A DNA stretch of 20,444 nt, taken from Chloroflexota bacterium (lineage in GTDB: Bacteria; Chloroflexota; Anaerolineae; Ardenticatenales; Ardenticatenaceae). A program made the translations under genes and the position numbers. Within the stretch, counting starts at the first letter, position 1, and the number at the start of each line of letters is the position of its first letter. Location of the stretch: positions 1 through 20,444 of the forward strand of contig DOUV01000636.1 in the NCBI GenBank assembly GCA_003520455.1, given 5' to 3'. The notes below the pieces were generated by a model. The model saw only the letters and a program-made list of their open reading frames with translations. It was not told where the DNA came from and searched no databases. This document shows positions 14,610 through 20,444 of the stretch, in pieces.

Positions 14610-15155
14610 ATGGCATGGCCAGGTGATTTTGGATATGCCGATCTGCTCGACCAAAAGCAGGTTCCAAAGTACGACTTACGGTTCGAGGTGTTGGGCACTC
14701 TGGACGAGGTCTCCTCAGTCCTGGGGGTGGTCCGCCCGCTGACGACCAGGGAGGAGACGAAGACATTGATCGTGCAGATCCAGCGCGATCTCTGTTGGAT
14801 GATGTCCGAACTGGCGGCGACCACCGACGGGGCCCGCCCCTGCATTTACATTACGCCCGAACGGTCGGATTGGTTGGCGGATGTGATGGAGGAGTTGCGG
14901 GCCAAGGTGTCCCTGGACCCGCACTTCATCGTGCCCGGCGATAGTGCCAGCGGCGGCTTCCTCCAACTCGCCCGTGCGGTCACGCGGCGGGCCGAGCGGC
15001 TTGTGACATTGCTGAACCATCAGGGCGGGTTGCATAATGGCCAAATCATTGCCTACTTGAACCGGCTCTCGGCCGTCCTGTACGTTCTCGGCCGCTATGA
15101 GGACCAGATGGCTGGCGTTCAGAAGGCAACCTTAGCCCGTCCTCCTCGAGAGTAG
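14610..15155 (+). CDS. PduO-type ATP:cob(I)alamin adenosyltransferase, variant N-terminal loop
   Basis: 181 residues; AGGAGG (14599-14604) precedes the ATG. The five-helix PduO fold is shown by LRFEVLGTLDEVSSVLG, by FIVPGDSASGGFLQLARAVTRRAERLV (the R-RRAER motif) and by IAYLNRLSAVLYVLGRYED. Such enzymes adenosylate reduced cobalamin and are also B12 escorts. The N-terminal P-loop that binds ATP (usually TGDxGxTxL in a longer stretch) reads PGDFGYADLL with the basic/threonine part altered, so the activity may be weakened or changed. It begins a probable operon with the next genes, 32 bases before the 306-aa protein. Its product AdoCbl is not used by the corrinoid methyltransferases, so a link to B12 salvage or another AdoCbl enzyme outside the window is possible. 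Confidence 0.8.
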   Translation: MAWPGDFGYADLLDQKQVPKYDLRFEVLGTLDEVSSVLGVVRPLTTREETKTLIVQIQRDLCWMMSELAATTDGARPCIYITPERSDWLADVMEELRAKVSLDPHFIVPGDSASGGFLQLARAVTRRAERLVTLLNHQGGLHNGQIIAYLNRLSAVLYVLGRYEDQMAGVQKATLARPPRE

Positions 15156-15187
15156 GGCGCGGCCAACCGACGTCTGGGGAATCAAGT

Positions 15188-16108
15188 ATGACCACAAATC
15201 TGCTCCCATTGCCGTACCGGCGTGTGAGTGTCCAACACGTTTCCGTTTCACTCGACGAGCCGGCTATTCGTGGCTACCTGCTAGGCAAGGAGGCCTACCG
15301 CCGGACCGACTACATCGTTCTGCGGGGCGAGGCGGGGCAGGCGGTCGTCCGCGTCGAGAAGGCCGAGGCCGAGCCCCTCTTTAGTTCGATCACCGCTGTC
15401 GAGGTCCTGGCCCTGCCGGACACCTGTGTCTGGGTGGAAGACCCGGCGGTCGATGTGGGCAATCCCAGTGCCATGGCGACCAAAGCCCATGCGCTAGGCC
15501 TCGGTCCCCAGGGGACCCTGATCGTCGAAGGGCTCTACAGCCATGTCAACTTCCTGCACTATCCCGAGCCCCTCGTGATTCGGGCGGTGGAGGTGGCCCC
15601 ACCCGAGCCGCCCAAGTTGTTCGCGCTGGCTCGTAAGGTGCTGTCGTACGCCGATTTGCCGGCGATCGTGCTGGAGTCGGAACTCATCGATCTGTCGGCT
15701 GCAGCGGGTGAGATCCCGGCCCCCGCGTATCTCTTCCCGTGCCGGGCGTCCGGGCTGATCGGTCCCGGCCCCACGTACTACCTGGATGGGCGCCCGGCCC
15801 GCCGGGATTGGCTGCTCATCGGGTGTGAACGCAGTCTCCAGGTTCATCGCCACTTCTACGGCGATGAGCCAGCGACGATTGAGATGTGCCCGCGCCGGCT
15901 GGCGCCGCCGGCCGACAAGCCGACACTGCTCAAGTGTTGCTTGCTGGAGTCCGGGATCGAGGTCGATGGCCAGACGGTCATTGTGCCCTGGGGAGCCACG
16001 CTGCAGCAGGTGGAAGAAGGCCTGCGTGCCCTGGTGGGACTGATGAGCACGAGTCCCTCGCCAGGGTCTCTCATCCGCCGAACTTCGCTCGAGGAGGATC
16101 GGGCATGA
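15188..16108 (+). CDS. Uncharacterised 306-residue protein, possible DUF7714 member, coupled to comA
   Basis: 306 residues, soluble, no membrane helix or signal. It overlaps the ComA start by 4 bases (ATGA), so the two are translationally coupled. I do not recognise a characterised family. Features are an N-terminal alternating alpha/beta part, a segment RAVEVAPPEPPKLFALARKV (~132-151), a YLFPCRASG segment with Cys185, WLLIGCERSLQVHRHFYGD with Cys213, EMCPRR with Cys234, and KPTLLKCCLLESGIEVDG with Cys250-Cys251, then VPWGATL. The Cys and Arg rich motifs and the conserved-looking C-terminal half suggest an enzyme or thiol-binding protein. I recall a similar family listed as DUF7714; this is uncertain. 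Because it sits between cobalamin and CoM-type genes, it might supply a missing step of the CoM pathway; that is inference only. Confidence 0.6.
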   Translation: MTTNLLPLPYRRVSVQHVSVSLDEPAIRGYLLGKEAYRRTDYIVLRGEAGQAVVRVEKAEAEPLFSSITAVEVLALPDTCVWVEDPAVDVGNPSAMATKAHALGLGPQGTLIVEGLYSHVNFLHYPEPLVIRAVEVAPPEPPKLFALARKVLSYADLPAIVLESELIDLSAAAGEIPAPAYLFPCRASGLIGPGPTYYLDGRPARRDWLLIGCERSLQVHRHFYGDEPATIEMCPRRLAPPADKPTLLKCCLLESGIEVDGQTVIVPWGATLQQVEEGLRALVGLMSTSPSPGSLIRRTSLEEDRA

Positions 16109-16965
16109 ACAAATCAAAGGCGTGGGATGGTGTCCTGCCCGGCCTGATTCAGAATCGGGCCCGGAAACCGCGGGGGGTGGGGGTGACGGCGGTCCTCGAC
16201 CGCTGCCAGGGACTGAACGCGACTGAGGATCTCCTGGAACTCACCGGCGATTACGTGGATCATATCAAGCTCGGCTTTGGCACCACTGTCTTCCTGGACG
16301 ATGGCCTGCTGCGCCGCAAGATCGAGATCATCCGTGCCCGGAACATCGATGTCTACCCAGGTGGGACGCTGTTTGAGGCGGCCGTGTTCCAGGGCGTCTG
16401 CGCCGACTATCTGCATCGTGCCTGTGAGCTCGGGTTTACGGCGGTGGAAGTCTCCGACGGCACACTTGACCTCCCCTTGAAGCTTCGTGCCGATGTCATC
16501 CGGCGGGCGGCCGATATGGGCCTCAAGGTCTTCACAGAGGTCGGCAAGAAAGATCCGGGCCGGCAGCTTTCCCCGGCGGAGATGAGCGATCTCATCATGC
16601 TCGATCTCGAGATGGGGGCCGACAAGGTGATTGTCGAGGCTCGAGAGGCGGGCGTGCGCGTGGGAATCTACGACGAGAACGGGCGGGTGGTGGAGGAACG
16701 CCTCAACGTGATTCTCGCCGGTCTGGATGGGATCGATCGGGTGATCTGGGAAGCACCCCTCAAGCACCAGCACGAGTACTTCGTGCTGCGCTTCGGACCC
16801 AACGTCAACCTGGGCAATATCCGCCCCCAAGAAGTACTGGCGCTGGAGGCGCTGCGCTGTGCCCTGCGGTTCGAGACCCTTCAGCAGTTCGTCGAGCACC
16901 CAGAGCGATCCGATTTCCCGGAGGTTGGGGATGAGTGCGGCTGCAGCGACGGGACATCTCGGTGA
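16105..16965 (+). CDS. comA: Phosphosulfolactate synthase (ComA family)
   Basis: 286 residues, ATG with GAGGAGG at good spacing. It is a TIM barrel of the ComA family, which adds sulfite to phosphoenolpyruvate to give (2R)-phospho-3-sulfolactate, the first step of coenzyme M synthesis. Conserved segments are visible: TAVLDRCQGL, DYVDHIKLGFGTTVF, YPGGTLFEAAVFQG, FTAVEVSDGTLDLP, VFTEVGKKDPG, DLEMGADKVIVEARE, VIWEAPLKHQHEYF and GPNVNLGNIRPQEVLALEALR. They closely follow the Methanocaldococcus enzyme as remembered. Bacteria also use ComA homologues to make sulfolactate in spores (Bacillus YitD), but the genes following here point to CoM. A 4-base overlap ties it to the upstream uncharacterised gene. 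The C-terminal tail (after ~272) holds CGC (ECGC). Confidence 0.92.
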   Translation: MNKSKAWDGVLPGLIQNRARKPRGVGVTAVLDRCQGLNATEDLLELTGDYVDHIKLGFGTTVFLDDGLLRRKIEIIRARNIDVYPGGTLFEAAVFQGVCADYLHRACELGFTAVEVSDGTLDLPLKLRADVIRRAADMGLKVFTEVGKKDPGRQLSPAEMSDLIMLDLEMGADKVIVEAREAGVRVGIYDENGRVVEERLNVILAGLDGIDRVIWEAPLKHQHEYFVLRFGPNVNLGNIRPQEVLALEALRCALRFETLQQFVEHPERSDFPEVGDECGCSDGTSR

Positions 16966-18442
16966 GGGACCGGCCGCGGAACTGATGGCCTCGGCCTACC
17001 GCTGGGAGGTAGACCTCGCCCCAAGTCTCTGGCCGGGGCTGGGGCTCACCGACCTGGCGCACAGCCTCATGTTGATCGAGGTGGGGGTCATCCCGCCGGG
17101 CGTGGGCCGGCGGCTGGTCGCCCTTCTCCTGGAACTGCACGCTCTGCCGGCGAACCAGTTCCCCCTCGATCCGGCGCTGGGCGACGCTTTCACGAACCGG
17201 GAGCACTGGTTGGCCGAGCGCGATCGGGGTGCGGCCGGATGGTTCTCCGCCGGGCGGGCGCGACGCGAGGCAACGACCGTGGCCTACCACCTGGCGGTGC
17301 GCAGCCGCGTGCTGATGCTTGCCGGGGAGCTGGCCGCCTATTTGCGGGTTCTTCTCAGCCAGGCTGAGGCCCATGTGGCGACGGTGATGCCAGACTACAC
17401 CTACCTGCAGCAGGCCCAGCCGACGACGCTGGCGCACTACCTCCTGGGGTTTGGCTCCGCCGGACTGCGCGACCTCGAGCGGCTTCAGACCGCCTTCCGG
17501 CGGGCGAACCTCAGCCCGGCAGGCGGCGGCAGTACCAACGGCTCGCGGCTGCCCCTGGACCGCCAGCGGCTGGCAGAGCTTTTGGGCTTCGATGGCATCG
17601 TCCTTCACCCGCGGGATGCCATGTGGCAGGCCGATGCCCCGGTCGAAGTCATGGCGACGGTGGTAGCGCTGCTTTTGAACCTCGACCGGCTGGCCGAGGA
17701 TCTGCAGATCTGGTGCACGCAGGAGTTTGGCCTGGTAGAACTGGCGGATGCTCACGCGCGGACCAGCCGGATCATGCCTCAGAAAAAGAACCCCTATTCC
17801 CTGGCTTTCGTACGGGGCCTGACGGGCGAGCTCATCGGGCAACTGGCGGCGATGGCCTGCGTGGGCAAGACGCCCTCGGGCCAGATCGACAACCGGATCT
17901 TCGCGTACCGAGAGATTCCGCGCGCCCTGGACCTGGCGATCGCCACCGTGCGCTTGATGGCCGGTGTTCTGGGCGGCCTGACGGTCGACCGGGCGTTGAT
18001 GGCGCGGCGCGCCGCGGAAGGGTACACTCAGGCCACCGACCTGGCCGAGGTTGTCATGCAGGCGGCCGGGCTCGACTACAAGACGGCCCACACCATCGTG
18101 GGGCGTGCGGTCCGGCTGGCACTGGCGGGGAGCGGGGGGAACCTTCGGATGCCGTTGACCGCCGGTTTGATCGATACCGCGGCTCTGGAGGTGCTTGGGC
18201 GACCGCTTGGACTCACCGAGGAAACCATCAGCGCCGCACTCGATCCGGTCGCCATCGTCGGCGCACGTGAGGGGCCAGGGGGTGCGGCCGCGCAGCCAGT
18301 GAGGGCCATGCTGCGCCAGATCCGCCAGGCTATGGAGGCCGCAGAAGAGTGGCAGCGCGAAACGTCCCGGCGTCTGGCCGATGCCGAGGCCCGGTTATTA
18401 GAGCTCGCTCGCAGCTTTGAGAAAGACGGAGGTGATGGGTGA
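16931..18442 (+). CDS. Argininosuccinate-lyase-like aspartase/fumarase superfamily enzyme, likely phosphosulfolactate-modifying (XcbC-like)
   Basis: 503 residues; ATG 16931 with GGAGG about seven bases upstream, overlapping the end of comA by 35 bases. The fold is that of argininosuccinate lyase: RRE-T and long helical bundle, VMPDYTYLQQAQPTTLAHYLLGFG region, a NxSPAGGG-type segment and the signature ending SRIMPQKKNP. Ser279 keeps the first serine of the mobile loop. The catalytic histidine of THLQ in argininosuccinate lyases is Tyr158 (YTYLQ), so classical argininosuccinate lyase activity is unlikely. Known bacterial CoM synthesis uses an aspartase/fumarase member (XcbC1) to eliminate phosphate from phosphosulfolactate; this position and neighbourhood fit that role, but it is not proven by residues here. 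A charged C-terminal extension of about 40 residues is present. Confidence 0.78.
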   Translation: MSAAAATGHLGEGPAAELMASAYRWEVDLAPSLWPGLGLTDLAHSLMLIEVGVIPPGVGRRLVALLLELHALPANQFPLDPALGDAFTNREHWLAERDRGAAGWFSAGRARREATTVAYHLAVRSRVLMLAGELAAYLRVLLSQAEAHVATVMPDYTYLQQAQPTTLAHYLLGFGSAGLRDLERLQTAFRRANLSPAGGGSTNGSRLPLDRQRLAELLGFDGIVLHPRDAMWQADAPVEVMATVVALLLNLDRLAEDLQIWCTQEFGLVELADAHARTSRIMPQKKNPYSLAFVRGLTGELIGQLAAMACVGKTPSGQIDNRIFAYREIPRALDLAIATVRLMAGVLGGLTVDRALMARRAAEGYTQATDLAEVVMQAAGLDYKTAHTIVGRAVRLALAGSGGNLRMPLTAGLIDTAALEVLGRPLGLTEETISAALDPVAIVGAREGPGGAAAQPVRAMLRQIRQAMEAAEEWQRETSRRLADAEARLLELARSFEKDGGDG

Positions 18443-18482
18443 TCTGGGAGGTCGTGGTTCACGTCTGCCGGGAGGTTTTGCT

Positions 18483-19871
18483 ATGCCCGTCCACATGATC
18501 GACTCCCTCATTTATGGAGGCGCGTGGGGAACGGATGAGACGCGCGCTATCTTCGATGATGGACCTCGCACCCAGGCGTGGCTGGACATTATCGTTGCGC
18601 TGGCGCAGGCCCAGGGTGAACTTGGGCTGATCCCGCCGGAGGCCGCCGAGGAGATCGCACGAGTCGCCCGGGTGGAAAACCTCGACCTGAATGAGGTGCG
18701 GAAGGGGTACGAGGCGACCGGCCACTCTATGCTGGGACTCATCCGCGTGCTGCAGCGGACCTGCCGGGGGAACGCCGGTGAGTACATCTACTATGGCGCG
18801 ACCGTCCAGGATATCACCGACACCTGGACGGTGCTCGCGCTGCGCCAGGTGTGGGACATCGTTTTTCGCGACCTACGCGAGATTGAGAGCACGCTCCTGG
18901 CGTTGGCCCAAACGCATCGCGATACCCTGATGGCAGGGCGGACCCACGGCCAGGCGGGCCTGCCCATCACCTTCGGGTTCAAGGTGGCCGTCTGGATGCG
19001 CGAGATTCGGCGGCACATCGAGCGCCTGAAGGATCTTCGCCCGCGCCTGGCGGTGGGACAACTCTCCGGCGGGGTGGGCTCGCTCTCTTCCTTCGGTGAG
19101 GTGGGGCTGGAGTTGCAGGAACGCTTCCTCCATCGGCTGGGACTGCAGCCCCCGGATATCGCCTGGGATACCACGCGGGATACGCTGGCCGAGTTCCTGA
19201 ACGTTTTGGCCCTCATCGCGAGCACCTTCGACAAGATTGGTCAGGAAGTCTACAACTTGCAGCGACCAGAACTGGGTGAAGTGCGCGAGGGGTTTGTCCG
19301 TGGGGTGGTGGGCAGTATCACCATGCCCCACAAGCGCAATCCCGAGATCGCCGAGCACCTGGGCACCCTCGCGCGCCTGATCCGCCACCACGCCGCCGCG
19401 CTGACGGAAAGCCTGGTCCACGACCACGAGCGCGACGGCCGCTCGTGGAAGGCCGAGTGGGCTACCATCCCCCCGGCCTGTGTGATGATGGGCTCCGCGC
19501 TCCGCCTGGCAAAGACGATGGTCACCCACCTGGAGGTCGACGCGGCCGCCATGCACCGCAACCTGGAAGCGACGCGCGGCTACGTGCTCTCAGAGGGGGT
19601 CATGCTCGCGCTGGCGCCCATCGTGGGCAAGCAGACAGCTCACACGATTGTGTACGAGACCGCGATGGCTGCCTTCGAAGCCGGGCGGCCGCTCAAGGCG
19701 GCCCTCCTGGAGGAGCCACGGGTGCGAGCGCATCTCTCGGCCCATGAGATCGAGACGCTCATGGATTACCGCCAGCAGGTGGGACTCTGCCCGGAGTTTG
19801 TCGACCGGGTGGTGGCGCTTACCGAGGCAGACCAGGCGCGCGATCGGGCGTACCTGGGCGGGCTGGCATAG
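18483..19871 (+). CDS. Adenylosuccinate-lyase-like aspartase/fumarase superfamily enzyme, second of the pair
   Basis: 462 residues. I chose ATG 18483, with GGGAGG eight bases upstream and a PurB-like start (IYGGAWGTDETRAIF). An in-frame ATG at 18435 with its own GGAGGTG is the alternative and would overlap less. The protein carries H155 in AGRTHGQAGLPITFG and the mobile-loop signature with Ser278 in GSITMPHKRNP. It is a different subfamily from the preceding gene (PurB/CMLE type rather than ArgH type), so the two are not recent duplicates. As I recall it, the bacterial CoM pathway needs a second aspartase/fumarase member for a decarboxylation-related step. The tandem arrangement after comA supports such a role; a purine or muconate role is the alternative. 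The following 135 bases are non-coding. Confidence 0.8.
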   Translation: MPVHMIDSLIYGGAWGTDETRAIFDDGPRTQAWLDIIVALAQAQGELGLIPPEAAEEIARVARVENLDLNEVRKGYEATGHSMLGLIRVLQRTCRGNAGEYIYYGATVQDITDTWTVLALRQVWDIVFRDLREIESTLLALAQTHRDTLMAGRTHGQAGLPITFGFKVAVWMREIRRHIERLKDLRPRLAVGQLSGGVGSLSSFGEVGLELQERFLHRLGLQPPDIAWDTTRDTLAEFLNVLALIASTFDKIGQEVYNLQRPELGEVREGFVRGVVGSITMPHKRNPEIAEHLGTLARLIRHHAAALTESLVHDHERDGRSWKAEWATIPPACVMMGSALRLAKTMVTHLEVDAAAMHRNLEATRGYVLSEGVMLALAPIVGKQTAHTIVYETAMAAFEAGRPLKAALLEEPRVRAHLSAHEIETLMDYRQQVGLCPEFVDRVVALTEADQARDRAYLGGLA

Positions 19872-20006
19872 AAGCTATCTACGATAGGAAGTCAGAGGAA
19901 CTCGCAGTGGTTCGCATGCGCTCTCAATTCTCCCGAGTTCTCCCAAGTTCCCTCCGGCACGGGCATTGCCTGTGACTTGAGCGGAACAGGACGTCTGAGG
20001 TTGGCT

Positions 20007-20444
20007 ATGCGTCTTTCCGAACTCCCACGAATCCGGCTGGCTACGCTCCCGACACCCCTGGAAGAGGCGGCACGACTCTCCGAGGCATTGGGTGGTCCGC
20101 GGATTCTTTTCAAACGGGATGATCTGACCGGTCTTGCCCTCGGGGGGAACAAGGCCCGCAAACTGGAGTACTTGCTGGGCGAGGCCCTGGATCAGGGTGC
20201 CGACGTGGTCGTCACCGGTGCCGGCCCCCAGTCCAACCACGTGCGTCTCACGGCCGGGGCCGCACGCAAATTGGGGCTCGATCCAGTCCTGGTGATGTAC
20301 GGAGATGCCCCCACTGCGGTCCAGGGCAACTATCTTCTGGATCACCTGATGGGGGCTGAATTTGTTTTCACCGGGAGCGCCGACCGTTCCTCGGTGGATG
20401 GCGCCTTGGAGGAGGTCGCGGCGGACCTGCGTCGCCGCGGCCGC
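20007..20444 (+). CDS. PLP-dependent enzyme of the D-cysteine desulfhydrase / ACC deaminase family (3' truncated)
   Basis: The first 146 residues are seen; the gene runs off the window. ATG 20007 has GAGG (19997-20000) six bases upstream. The fold-type II PLP lysine is Lys49 in GGNKARKLEYL, followed by VVVTGAGPQSNHVRLTAGAARKLGL, which holds the conserved SNH of the family. Members remove sulfur or ammonia from D-cysteine or 1-aminocyclopropane-1-carboxylate, or do beta-replacement. In the bacterial CoM pathway a PLP enzyme (XcbE1-type, annotated as D-cysteine desulfhydrase as far as I recall) supplies the thiol step. The location at the end of the comA and aspartase/fumarase set fits. The intergenic 19872-20006 holds only short imperfect repeats. 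Confidence 0.85.
   Translation, partial: MRLSELPRIRLATLPTPLEEAARLSEALGGPRILFKRDDLTGLALGGNKARKLEYLLGEALDQGADVVVTGAGPQSNHVRLTAGAARKLGLDPVLVMYGDAPTAVQGNYLLDHLMGAEFVFTGSADRSSVDGALEEVAADLRRRGR

Noticed and set aside
16805..18091. Minus-strand 428-codon ORF opposite the ArgH-like gene
   Set aside because: Antisense shadow of a gene with clear family motifs; no motif of its own.
16931..19871. Plain arginine and purine biosynthesis lyases (argH and purB)
   Set aside because: Context after ComA, the Tyr158 substitution in the first and the tandem placement of two different subfamilies make housekeeping roles less likely, though not excluded.

Overview
This is a GC-rich bacterial window with almost all genes on the + strand, strong Shine-Dalgarno sequences, frequent GTG starts and 1-8 base gene overlaps. 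The GH94 enzyme, the CcoN/CcoO/CcoS set and the bacterial-style ribosome binding sites argue for a bacterium rather than an archaeon. The lineage cannot be fixed from the sequence; an environmental lineage such as a Chloroflexota-like organism is a guess only.

Layout. Positions 1-699 hold the C-terminal end of a GH94 glycoside phosphorylase. Positions 700-2713 are gene-poor: a clear sigma70-like promoter, an AT-rich patch, one small membrane protein and a possible decayed ORF. Positions 2714-7042 carry redox and respiratory genes: a TusA-DsrE fusion, a compact ccoN-ccoO-ccoS operon plus a small two-helix membrane protein, an OsmC-like protein and a carboxymuconolactone decarboxylase-like (AhpD-type) protein.

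Positions 7305-14336 encode a corrinoid-dependent methyltransferase system. It has two zinc methyltransferases of the MtaA/MtbA (uroporphyrinogen-decarboxylase-like) family, a cobalamin-binding corrinoid protein and a RACE-type reductive activator fused to a cyclic-nucleotide-binding-like domain. It also has a short TrmB-type regulator and four small, poorly known proteins, one of them apparently frameshifted. A 70-bp palindromic element flanked by perfect 9-bp direct repeats lies at 14488-14557.

Positions 14610-20444 hold a PduO-type cobalamin adenosyltransferase, an uncharacterised 306-aa protein, a phosphosulfolactate synthase (ComA), two aspartase/fumarase-superfamily enzymes and the start of a PLP enzyme of the D-cysteine desulfhydrase/ACC deaminase family. 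ComA plus two aspartase/fumarase members plus one PLP enzyme matches the set described for bacterial coenzyme M synthesis in Xanthobacter (Xcb proteins).

The most exciting reading is that a bacterium makes coenzyme M next to MtaA-like methyltransferases, a family whose best-known members methylate coenzyme M in methanogens. The gene set would then be: demethylate a substrate onto the corrinoid protein, pass the methyl group to locally made CoM, and keep cobalt reduced with the RACE fusion. The substrate, the true methyl acceptor and the fate of any methyl-CoM are not visible here. A second notable point is that the CcoN-like subunit lacks the helix-VII tyrosine of oxygen reductases and also lacks the NorB glutamates.
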